64,000 nucleotides of DNA, taken from Ignavibacteriota bacterium. GTDB taxonomy: Bacteria; Bacteroidota; Ignavibacteria; Ignavibacteriales; Melioribacteraceae. The notes beneath the pieces were generated by a model. That model saw nothing but the letters and a program-made list of their open reading frames with translations. It did no database searches and was not told the origin of the DNA. This document shows, piece after piece, positions 1-8,043 of the stretch (position 1 is the stretch's first letter; each line of letters opens with the position of its first letter). The stretch spans positions 1 to 64,000 of the forward strand of contig JABFGH010000022.1 of assembly GCA_013112585.1 (NCBI GenBank), read 5' to 3'. A program made the position numbers and the translations under genes.

Positions 1-111
1 TCCTTGTCCTATGCGGTTTCTTACAACCAGGTTATTCCACGCTATTTGCCTGACGAAAAGAAGAAACTCCGGGTCGGTCTCGTAGACCAAGGGGTATTCC
101 TCCTTTTCCAT
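1..111 (-). CDS. 5' end of an unidentified gene, cut by the window edge
   Basis: An open frame of 37 codons starts at the ATG complementary to 109-111 and runs off the left edge without a stop. The N-terminus begins MEKEEYPLVYETDP, followed by a stretch reading FLLFVRQIAWNNLVVRNR. An AGG-like ribosome site is not obvious. The bases are richer in GC than the flanking intergenic DNA, which fits coding sequence. I do not recognise the family. Two perfect palindromes lie just upstream (178-198 and 220-236), so a repeat-associated gene is possible, but nothing in the 37 residues proves it. Confidence 0.4.
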   Translation of the reverse strand, partial: MEKEEYPLVYETDPEFLLFVRQIAWNNLVVRNRIGQG

Positions 112-177
112 ACTTAACTATTTTTTTACTATTTTTCCATTATTAACTTTCAACATACAAGGGGTTAAAGTATAATA

Positions 178-198
178 ACCACGGATAAAATCCGTGGT
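178..198. repeat. 21-bp intergenic palindrome
   Basis: ACCACGGAT-AAA-ATCCGTGGT is a perfect 9-bp inverted repeat around a 3-base loop. It lies in the non-coding stretch 112-444 and looks like a REP-type element. There is no T-run directly after it, so it is a poor terminator. Confidence 0.6.
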
Positions 199-219
199 AA
201 AAGATAATAATTTGAGAAA

Positions 220-236
220 GAACTACGGAGTAGTTC
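220..236. repeat. 17-bp intergenic palindrome
   Basis: GAACTAC-GGA-GTAGTTC is a perfect 7-bp inverted repeat with a 3-base loop, about 20 bp from the palindrome at 178-198. The rest of 112-444 is AT-rich and shows no gene; it should hold the promoter for the kinase that starts at 445. Confidence 0.6.
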
Positions 237-444
237 AAGTATAAATTTAATTTTGCTGTGAGTAATGGAACTTAGCCCTAAAAAGTATTACAAATCAAGC
301 GGGGATAAAATTAATAAAAAGAGTTTTAATCTTAGTTGATTAGTAAGTAAATTTCTAAAGCTAATATATTGAACATTCTTATTATGATAATTTTATTATC
401 ATTAAAATAAATTGAAGTGAATTTAAAAATAAAATTAATAAAAC

Positions 445-2631
445 TTGATTAAACGAAGAGTCATATTCGGAATACTTACGGTACTTGTATTAGCTGCGGG
501 CTTCTTGATTATCAACCTTTACAAAGAAGTTGAAGAACAAGTGATCGAACAACTGCTGCTTAAGCAGGAAATTTATACTAAACAAGCCTCAAAAAGTATC
601 GAATCTTTTTTCGGGAATCTTTCCAATTCACTACACTATCTTTCACAGAATGAACATATCATTAATGCAGATAAAAATTTAGATGATGAGTTAAACAAAT
701 ATTTTAATTCAAACAGAGATGAATTGAAAGCAGTAACAAGAATTTCAGCGGACGGAATAATTTTAAGTACAATTCCGGTTAATAAAACCGTAATAGGAAG
801 GGATGTTTCATTTCAAAAACATAACGCGCAAATAATTGAGTCACATAAACCAATAATTAGTGATGTTATCCTTGCTGTGCAGGGTTACAGAGCTATTGTT
901 TATGCCTATCCTGTATTCAAGAATGGAAATTATAACGGTTGTATCTCAGTAGTTATTCCTTTTAGTCTTATTGCCGAAGAATTTTTGGAAGAAATTAAAA
1001 TTGGTAAGACCGGTTATGCACTGGTAATTAGTGAAGAAGGGATAGAGCTATTCTGTACTGTATCCGAACATATCGGCGGATCAATTGTGTCCGGAACAAA
1101 TCAATCACCCCGCTTCAACGATATGATAAAAAAAATGCTCGAAGGTAAATCAGGCAGAGCAAAGTATGTCCAAAATTGGAAAGGTACAGAATATTCTAAT
1201 GGAGTAGAAAATCATGCAGCTTATCGGAAAGTAGATTTAGGCAATACGTTTTGGTCAATTGCAGTAACAGTTTCGGAGGATGAGGTATTAGCAGTAAACA
1301 GAGGGTTTATTTTAAAACTTGTTATTATCGGAACAGTATTAGGGGTGCTGCTTTTTGTAACAATGCTTATCTATATAAGATATAGAAATAGAACAATCGG
1401 GCTTTTAAAACAGAGTGAAGAGAAGCACAGAATTGTATTGGAGCAAACAGGACAATTAATCTATGAATTTAATCCCAGTACAATTAAAATAACATGGGGC
1501 GGGGCAATAGAGGAATTGACAGGCTTCACCCAGGAAGAGTTTGACAAAATAGGTTATGAAGAATGTTTGGAATTTATTCATCCCGAAGATAAAGACGAGC
1601 AGCTTAAAAAAATAAACAGTTCAATAAAAAACCAAGTAAACTACCGGGGTGAATATCGGCTTAGAGTGAAAAACGGCAGTTATATTTATGTTCAGAATAA
1701 TGCAGGGTTTTTATTAGATAAGGAAAAAAATAGCATCCGGTTTTTTGGAGCCGTACGTAATATTACCGAGCAAAAGGATGCTGAATATAAATTGTTAAAA
1801 TATCAGCAGGATTTAGAAGGATTAGTTAAAGTAAGAACTGCAGAACTGGATAAATTAAATAAAACTCTTAAAGACGATATAAAACGAAGAGAGCAGGTTG
1901 AGGAAGAACTTAAAAATGCTATTGTGCGTGTTGAAAAATCTGAAAAACTTAAAACTGAATTCCTTGCCCAGATGTCGCATGAAATTAGAACACCCATTAA
2001 TACTATTCTTAGTTTTTCAGATTTAATAAAAGATGAATTAGGAAAATATGCCGATGACGAATTAAGCTATGGCTTTACCGGTATGCAGTCCGCCGGTATT
2101 AGAATAATAAGAACTATCGATTTGATACTTAACATGTCGGAACTGCAGACCGATACCTATGAGTATAAGCCTAAACGTGTTGATATATATAATGATGTGA
2201 TCAAAAAACTTAAAATAGAATATGCAAGGCTTGCCGATGAGAAGGGACTCGATTTTCTAATTAGCGGAAATTATAAAAATACAATTATTCATGCAGATGA
2301 ATATGCAGTGTTTCAAATTTTTGCAAACTTAATTGATAATGCAATAAAATATACCAACAGTGGAAAAATCGAGATTAAATTTTATTCCAATGGAGCTGAC
2401 AATTTGAAAATATCTGTTGCAGATACCGGGATAGGAATTTCAGAAGAATTTTTACCAAACTTGTTTACAACTTTTACGCAAGAGGAAGGCGGCTATACCC
2501 GTAAATTTGAAGGCAATGGTTTAGGACTTGCATTAATTAAAAAATATTGTGAACTGAATAATGCAGTTATCGAAGTTGAAAGTAAAAAGCATATAGGTTC
2601 AACCTTCACAGTTTCTTTTCCTATAAAATAG
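445..2631 (+). CDS. Membrane sensor histidine kinase (Cache-PAS-HisKA-HATPase)
   Basis: A 728-residue sensor kinase with a TTG start. It has a membrane helix at about residues 7-25, an extracytoplasmic region of about 260 residues resembling a double Cache sensor, and a second helix at about 289-312. A PAS domain follows (about 330-450, with the PAC-like ending RNITEQKDAEYK), then a coiled coil. The HisKA phospho-acceptor motif MSHEIRTP places the histidine at about residue 512. The ATPase domain shows the N box (NLIDNAIKYT), G1 (DTGIG) and G2 (GNGLGLAL). It should autophosphorylate in response to an external small molecule and pass phosphate to a response regulator. No regulator gene is adjacent, so it is an orphan kinase here. 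Ligand unknown. Confidence 0.88.
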   Translation: MIKRRVIFGILTVLVLAAGFLIINLYKEVEEQVIEQLLLKQEIYTKQASKSIESFFGNLSNSLHYLSQNEHIINADKNLDDELNKYFNSNRDELKAVTRISADGIILSTIPVNKTVIGRDVSFQKHNAQIIESHKPIISDVILAVQGYRAIVYAYPVFKNGNYNGCISVVIPFSLIAEEFLEEIKIGKTGYALVISEEGIELFCTVSEHIGGSIVSGTNQSPRFNDMIKKMLEGKSGRAKYVQNWKGTEYSNGVENHAAYRKVDLGNTFWSIAVTVSEDEVLAVNRGFILKLVIIGTVLGVLLFVTMLIYIRYRNRTIGLLKQSEEKHRIVLEQTGQLIYEFNPSTIKITWGGAIEELTGFTQEEFDKIGYEECLEFIHPEDKDEQLKKINSSIKNQVNYRGEYRLRVKNGSYIYVQNNAGFLLDKEKNSIRFFGAVRNITEQKDAEYKLLKYQQDLEGLVKVRTAELDKLNKTLKDDIKRREQVEEELKNAIVRVEKSEKLKTEFLAQMSHEIRTPINTILSFSDLIKDELGKYADDELSYGFTGMQSAGIRIIRTIDLILNMSELQTDTYEYKPKRVDIYNDVIKKLKIEYARLADEKGLDFLISGNYKNTIIHADEYAVFQIFANLIDNAIKYTNSGKIEIKFYSNGADNLKISVADTGIGISEEFLPNLFTTFTQEEGGYTRKFEGNGLGLALIKKYCELNNAVIEVESKKHIGSTFTVSFPIK

Positions 2632-2775
2632 TTTTTATTAATCTTCGCATAAAACAAGTAATTTTATTCATTACTTCGTTCCAGTCATTTTATTAATCAA
2701 AAATATTGCGTAAAAAGATGCCCTAACATTTATTAAAGTTTATAATTATTTTGGAATAACATAAAATCGGAGAAG

Positions 2776-4149
2776 ATGTCTTTGGAATATAAAAATAATA
2801 TACTCGATCAGATTGGGGACACACCCTTAATAAAAATAAATAAAATTAATGCGGGATTAAAGCCGCAGATATTTGCAAAACTTGAATCGGCGAACCCCGG
2901 CGGCAGCGTTAAAGATAGAATTGGCTTAGCCATGGTAGAAGATGCCGAAAAATCGGGTGAACTAAAACCGGGCGGGACAATCATTGAGGCAACCAGCGGC
3001 AACACAGGAATTGGGTTAGCTCTTGCGGCGGCAGTAAAAAATTATAAATCCATTTTTGTGGTTACAGATAAAGTGAGTACCGAAAAAATAAATTACCTAA
3101 AAGCCTTTGGCGCCGAAGTGATTGTTGTTTCAAATGCTGTAGAACCTGACCACCCGGATTATTATGTAAATGTTGCAAAGAGAATTCATTCTGAAACACC
3201 GAATTCTATATTCGCTTATCAGTACTCAAATCCCGCAAACCCTGAAGTGCACTATAAAACAACCGGACCTGAACTATGGAGACAGACAGAAGGGAAGATT
3301 ACACATTTAGTGGCAAGCATTGGAACAGGAGGCACCATAAGCGGAACCGGGCGTTTTTTGAAAGAGAAGAACCCTAACATACAAATTATCGGCGCTGATC
3401 CTCTCGGTTCCATTTTCAAAACCTATAAAGATACGGGTGAGATAATTAAAGGAACTCCCTACCTGGTTGAGGGTATTGGTCAAGACTGCCTTCCGGAAAA
3501 TGTTCACTTTCAGTACATTGATAAAATTATAAATATTAGCGATAGGGAATCATTTGCCTCAGCCAGGAGACTAACAAAAGAGGAGGGAATTTTCTGCGGC
3601 GGAAGCACCGGTACAATTGTGAATGTTGCACTTAAGGTTGCCGGGGATTTAACGGAGAATGACGTTCTCGTATTTTTCATTTGCGATACCGGTGAAAGAT
3701 ACTTATCCAAAGCTCATAATGTTGAATGGCTTAAAGAAAATAGAATGCTCGATGGGAAGATGAAAATTCTACGCGATATTTCAGAGAGGAAAAAAATTAG
3801 CGGAATTGAGGACATTGCTTATGTCCGCGATACCTCAACAGTTAAAGATGCTATGAAGATCATTAATGAAAAAGGTTATTCACAGCTTCCTGTTTTTAAT
3901 GAACACTTAAAATCTATCGGCGGCATAAGAGAGGTAAAAATAATGTCGAAACTTGTTGATAACCCGGATTTATTAGAAAGCAATGTTAAGGATGTGATGG
4001 GGGAAAGTTTTTCAATTGTTGATGCAAAATCACCTATCGAAGAAGTTAAACAAATATTGAAAACTGAAAATGCTATATTAGTTAGTGACTTTGGCAGAAT
4101 TACTGATTTAATTACAAGGTATGATATTATAGATTTTGACCATGATTAA
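2776..4149 (+). CDS. Cystathionine beta-synthase with C-terminal CBS pair
   Basis: A 457-residue fold-type II PLP enzyme. The Schiff-base lysine is K46 in PGGSVKDR. The phosphate and substrate loops TSGNTG (about 73-78) and GTGGTISGTG (about 180-190) are intact. Residues from about 340 to the end form two CBS motifs, the regulatory module found in cystathionine beta-synthases and absent from plain cysteine synthases. The predicted reaction is serine (or O-acetylserine) plus homocysteine to cystathionine. It is the first gene of a three-gene set of sulfur amino acid PLP enzymes transcribed together (28-bp gap to the next). Cysteine synthase activity cannot be excluded from sequence. The ATG at 2776 follows GGAGAAG, a good ribosome site. 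Confidence 0.85.
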   Translation: MSLEYKNNILDQIGDTPLIKINKINAGLKPQIFAKLESANPGGSVKDRIGLAMVEDAEKSGELKPGGTIIEATSGNTGIGLALAAAVKNYKSIFVVTDKVSTEKINYLKAFGAEVIVVSNAVEPDHPDYYVNVAKRIHSETPNSIFAYQYSNPANPEVHYKTTGPELWRQTEGKITHLVASIGTGGTISGTGRFLKEKNPNIQIIGADPLGSIFKTYKDTGEIIKGTPYLVEGIGQDCLPENVHFQYIDKIINISDRESFASARRLTKEEGIFCGGSTGTIVNVALKVAGDLTENDVLVFFICDTGERYLSKAHNVEWLKENRMLDGKMKILRDISERKKISGIEDIAYVRDTSTVKDAMKIINEKGYSQLPVFNEHLKSIGGIREVKIMSKLVDNPDLLESNVKDVMGESFSIVDAKSPIEEVKQILKTENAILVSDFGRITDLITRYDIIDFDHD

Positions 4150-4177
4150 TATTAGAAAAAATTAGGAGAAAAATTTT

Positions 4178-5311
4178 ATGGGATTCGCTACTGATGCAAT
4201 TCATGCAGGACAAACACCCGATGATACAACCGGAGCAGTTATTGTTCCCCCTTATTTAACATCAACCTATGTGCAGGAAGAGATAGGCAAGCACAAAGGT
4301 TATGAATATGGAAGAACACACAATTTAACCCGTGCCTCCATGGAAAATAATATTGCCGCTTTAGAAAAAGGGAAGTACGGAATTGCGTTTTCTTCCGGAT
4401 TGGCAGCAACACAAGCGTTAATGAATTTAGTGAAATCCGGTGATCATATTATTGTTTCGGATAATGTTTACGGCGGCACTTACAGACTGTTTGAAATGAT
4501 CATGACAAATTTCGGAATAAAATATTCATGGGTTGATGCAAGAAATCCGAGAAATGTTGAAAAGGCAATTAGAAAAAATACTAAAATGGTATTTATTGAA
4601 ACGCCCACAAATCCAATGCTTAACTTAACAGATATTTCAGCAATTGCGGAGATTTGTAAAAAACATAAATTACTAAGTGTTGTAGATAATACTTTCATGA
4701 GCCCATATTTTCAAAAGCCGCTTACACTGGGAGCAGATATTGTTGTTCATAGCTCAACAAAATATTTGAATGGTCATAGTGATGTTATCGGCGGAATATT
4801 ATTAACAAACAGAGCTAAAGTTCATGAGAAAATGAGATTTATTCAAAATGCAGCCGGAGCAGTTCCATCACCATTTGATTGCTGGCTGATTCTGCGTGCC
4901 ACAAAAACTCTTGCTGTTAGAATGAAGCAGCACAATGAAAATGCTCAAAAAATTGCAGAATACTTAACTACAAAAAAGTATGCTAAAAAAGTTTACTATC
5001 CCGGCTTACCGGAGCATCCTCAGTATGACCTTGCTAAAAAACAGATGAGCGGATTTGGCGGAATGGTTTCTGTGGATTTTGGAAGTACTAAAAAAGCATA
5101 CAGCTTTGCAAAAAAAGTTAAAGTATTTACTCTTGCTGAAAGTCTTGGAGGAGTTGAAAGTTTGGTTTGCCACCCGGCTTCAATGACACATGCTTCCGTT
5201 CCCAAAAAAGATCGAGAAAAGATGGGCTTGGCAGATAGTTTAATTCGTCTCTCTGTTGGTATAGAAGATGTTGAAGATTTAATAAACGACATAGATAATG
5301 CTATAAAATAA
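4178..5311 (+). CDS. Cystathionine gamma-lyase / gamma-synthase
   Basis: A 377-residue Cys/Met-metabolism PLP enzyme (fold type I). The PLP lysine is K195 in HSSTKYLNGH. The loop DNVYGGTYRLF carries glycine (G99-G100) where methionine gamma-lyases have cysteine, so it belongs with cystathionine gamma-lyases and gamma-synthases. With the upstream cystathionine beta-synthase it would complete reverse transsulfuration, cleaving cystathionine to cysteine, 2-oxobutyrate and ammonia. Forward gamma-synthase activity is also possible, because the two groups are hard to separate by eye. The ribosome site AGGAGAA lies just before the ATG. Confidence 0.82.
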   Translation: MGFATDAIHAGQTPDDTTGAVIVPPYLTSTYVQEEIGKHKGYEYGRTHNLTRASMENNIAALEKGKYGIAFSSGLAATQALMNLVKSGDHIIVSDNVYGGTYRLFEMIMTNFGIKYSWVDARNPRNVEKAIRKNTKMVFIETPTNPMLNLTDISAIAEICKKHKLLSVVDNTFMSPYFQKPLTLGADIVVHSSTKYLNGHSDVIGGILLTNRAKVHEKMRFIQNAAGAVPSPFDCWLILRATKTLAVRMKQHNENAQKIAEYLTTKKYAKKVYYPGLPEHPQYDLAKKQMSGFGGMVSVDFGSTKKAYSFAKKVKVFTLAESLGGVESLVCHPASMTHASVPKKDREKMGLADSLIRLSVGIEDVEDLINDIDNAIK

Positions 5312-5337
5312 ATAAGCAGTAAAAGGGAGAGTATCAA

Positions 5338-6660
5338 ATGGATGAGAAAAAAACTAAAAATGTGAATGATGAATTGGATGATTCAAAATATTCAATGTCC
5401 ACTCATCTCATTTATGGTAAAAACGTTTCCAACAAGTGGGACTATTCGCATCATGTAACCGCACCAATTTCATCTTCAACTACGTTTCGGTTAGATTCAG
5501 TTGAAAGGGGAGCAGCCGGATTTATGCAGTTTGCCCAAACAGAAAAGCACGGCAAAGATTCACCGATATTTATTTATGACAGACTCGGTGAACCTAACAA
5601 AGATATGCTGGAAGAAAATTTAGCCCATATCGAAAAAGGGGAAATGGCTGTTTCTTTTGCAAGCGGAATGGGAGCAATATCAGCAGTACTCGGTATTCTT
5701 ACAAAAACCGGGGATGAGATTATAACTCACACCACACTCTATGGTTGTACAATATCGCTGTTTAACAACTGGTATCCAAATTATGGAATTGGGGTTAAAC
5801 CTATTGATTTAAGAAACTTACAGACCTTACTTAATACAATTACTAGTAACACAAAAGTGATATATTTTGAAACTCCGGCGAATCCTAATCTTGATATTAT
5901 TGACATACCTGCGTTAAGTGAGTTGATAAGGGATGTAAATCAAGAAAGAGATGCGGAGCATCAGATAAGAATCGTAGTTGATAATACTTTTGCCACTCCA
6001 TTTTGCCAGCGACCTTTAGAATTGGGAGCAGATTTTGTCGTTCATAGTTTAACAAAAGGTATTGGAGGATTTGGAGCCGACATGGGAGGAGTTGCAATAG
6101 GAAGAAATGAATTCCGTGATATGCTCCTTCTTTACAGAAAAGATTTTGGTGCAGTATTAAACACAAAAAGTGCTTGGGCTATTTTAACATACGGTTTACC
6201 ATCATTGCATCTTAGACAAAAACAGCAGATCACTTCTGCAAAAAGAATTGCTGAATATCTTGAAAATCATCCTAAGATTGATTTCGTAAATTATCCGGGA
6301 TTAGAATCTTTTAAGGGACACGACCTTGCAAAAAAACAGATGATTGATTTTGACGGTAACTTTGCTCCCGGCAGCATGATCTACTTTGTATTAAAAGGCG
6401 AGACTCCCCAGCAAAGTAAAGTGAACGGCGGCAAGTTTATGGACTATGTTGCTGACCATGCCTACACAATGACGCTCGCAGTAAGTCTGGGTCACACACG
6501 AACCTTGATCGAGCACCCGGCTTCAATGACTCATTCTGTTGTTCCTCCGGAAGAACTTGAAGAGCGCGGACTAAATGCAGGCGGTGTGCGCTTAGCAATC
6601 GGACTTGAAAAAGTTGAAGATTTACTAATGGATTTGGATGATTGTTTGAAGGCTATTTAA
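5338..6660 (+). CDS. Methionine gamma-lyase (Cys/Met metabolism PLP enzyme)
   Basis: A 440-residue fold-type I PLP enzyme, longer than its upstream neighbour because of a polar ~40-residue N-terminal extension. The PLP lysine is K240 in VVHSLTKGIGG. The loop TTLYGCTISLF has cysteine (C137) at the position of the active-site cysteine that marks methionine gamma-lyases (Cys116 in the Pseudomonas putida enzyme). The predicted reaction is methionine to methanethiol, 2-oxobutyrate and ammonia. An O-acetylhomoserine sulfhydrylase role is the main alternative. The start follows GGGAGAG. It closes the sulfur operon and overlaps the next gene by one base (TAATG). Confidence 0.72.
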   Translation: MDEKKTKNVNDELDDSKYSMSTHLIYGKNVSNKWDYSHHVTAPISSSTTFRLDSVERGAAGFMQFAQTEKHGKDSPIFIYDRLGEPNKDMLEENLAHIEKGEMAVSFASGMGAISAVLGILTKTGDEIITHTTLYGCTISLFNNWYPNYGIGVKPIDLRNLQTLLNTITSNTKVIYFETPANPNLDIIDIPALSELIRDVNQERDAEHQIRIVVDNTFATPFCQRPLELGADFVVHSLTKGIGGFGADMGGVAIGRNEFRDMLLLYRKDFGAVLNTKSAWAILTYGLPSLHLRQKQQITSAKRIAEYLENHPKIDFVNYPGLESFKGHDLAKKQMIDFDGNFAPGSMIYFVLKGETPQQSKVNGGKFMDYVADHAYTMTLAVSLGHTRTLIEHPASMTHSVVPPEELEERGLNAGGVRLAIGLEKVEDLLMDLDDCLKAI

Positions 6661-7091
6661 TGAATTTTAGAAAATTAACCCCACTTATTCTGTTGTGTTT
6701 AATTTTTCTTAGCTGTAGTAGGACTAAAGTAATAGTTGTTGATATTGGTAATAACCTTGTGAATATTGATACATCAGTTTTACAGCAAACAGATTATGAG
6801 TTCAGAATGGGAAGGCTTATAAATCATGGGCTCAAAATTGGCGGTGTTGTTCAAAGATATTATGGAACAAGCGTTGCTGCCGGAGGCGGAGGTGATTCTT
6901 TTATAGGATTTAGTATTCCTAGAAGTATGGCTTTAACTCCACACAGTTATTTTCATGCAAAAGTTAATAAATCAAGCGTAACTATTTATGGATATGAAAA
7001 ACCCGATTTATTCCCAAACCCTATAGGTGTCGCAGTTACCACTTCTCAAGATTCCTTGATTGCCACAATGACTCCATATCCGGAAAATTAA
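6660..7091 (+). CDS. Small lipoprotein of unknown function
   Basis: 143 residues from the ATG at 6660, which overlaps the stop of the preceding gene (TAATG). I prefer this start to the in-frame ATG at 6642 because it puts a clean lipoprotein signal peptide first: MNFRKLTPLILLCLIFLSC, with the lipobox LSC at residue 19. The mature part has glycine-rich and beta-strand-like segments and no domain I recognise. Its overlap with the sulfur operon suggests co-transcription, but a functional link is not shown. A hairpin terminator follows at 7129. Confidence 0.7.
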   Translation: MNFRKLTPLILLCLIFLSCSRTKVIVVDIGNNLVNIDTSVLQQTDYEFRMGRLINHGLKIGGVVQRYYGTSVAAGGGGDSFIGFSIPRSMALTPHSYFHAKVNKSSVTIYGYEKPDLFPNPIGVAVTTSQDSLIATMTPYPEN

Positions 7092-7128
7092 ATTCGTAGA
7101 AATTTAAACAATTATTAAATTCTGTACT

Positions 7129-7158
7129 CCCGTTTCATCATTTGGAACGGGATATTTT
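7129..7158 (+). terminator. Rho-independent terminator after the sulfur operon
   Basis: The stem CCCGTT / AACGGG (7129-7134 and 7146-7151, extendable by one or two pairs) is followed by ATATTTTTT. It lies 38 bp after the lipoprotein stop and should end the 2776-7091 transcript. Confidence 0.7.
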
Positions 7159-7245
7159 TTGTCAAAAAAGAATTCAACCCAATAACCGACTTGCATCTTT
7201 TAATTTCGTTATCCATTTTTACATATCAATTAAGGATGTGAGGGT

Positions 7246-7938
7246 ATGAATAAAATAACACATGGTATCTTTTTAGTTTTTACACTATTCCAAATGTTTT
7301 CCACAAGCAGAGTTGATGCACAATATTTAAATTCCAAATCGAATAAAATGCCGCTCAGTTTTATGAGCAGTCAATTTTGGCAGAATGATTCAACCAATGA
7401 GACTGTTTTACTTTCGTCAAATTTCTCACTCGGGTTTTCGAGAGTGTTTCATAAATTTGGTATTGGATTGTTGATGGGCTCGGTTGGCGGATTTGGTCTG
7501 GGATATTTGGGAGCTGCTGCTTATCATGTTATTAGTGATAGTAAGGATTTGTCCGGTCTTGGAGTTGGGATTATTGGGGCTTCATTAGGTTTTGTATTAT
7601 TTTCATCATTGGGCGTAACAATAGTCTCCGATATTTATGAACAGGATACTTCCTATGGGATTGTTCTTGTCGGAGGTTTAGCAGGAATAGTTTCTGGAAC
7701 AACACTAGGTTATTTAGTTCAAAAATCATTTACCAATAAAAATGAATTGCCCATTTTTATTGGTGCAGTAGTAGGGCTCTTTGCAGGTGAAATTATTTTA
7801 TCTGAAATAGAATTTCCGGATTGGGATGAATATGAAAAGGATAAAGAAATTCAAGCAGATGTAAACGATCTTACATTTCACGAATATGTAAAAAGTACTC
7901 AGGTAATTAATTTTGAACTGTTAAGAATTCAACTTTGA
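7246..7938 (+). CDS. Hypothetical membrane protein with glycine-zipper helices
   Basis: 230 residues. The N-terminus is a signal peptide ending near residue 26 (SRVDAQ). Residues about 65-190 hold four or five hydrophobic, glycine-rich helices (for example GLLMGSVGGFGLGYLGAA), as in small integral membrane or glycine-zipper proteins. The C-terminal 40 residues are charged and soluble. I recognise no catalytic motif. The ATG follows GGATGTGAGGG, a plausible ribosome site. It stands alone between a terminator and the peptidase gene, both on the same strand. Confidence 0.65.
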   Translation: MNKITHGIFLVFTLFQMFSTSRVDAQYLNSKSNKMPLSFMSSQFWQNDSTNETVLLSSNFSLGFSRVFHKFGIGLLMGSVGGFGLGYLGAAAYHVISDSKDLSGLGVGIIGASLGFVLFSSLGVTIVSDIYEQDTSYGIVLVGGLAGIVSGTTLGYLVQKSFTNKNELPIFIGAVVGLFAGEIILSEIEFPDWDEYEKDKEIQADVNDLTFHEYVKSTQVINFELLRIQL

Positions 7939-8043
7939 TAAATAATATTTGAATTTAAAACACCTTTCGCTTTGTAATTCCTTTTTACTAATTTAGCAGC
8001 AATTAATTATTTAATAAGTCATAAATAGAGCGAAAGAAAGAAC

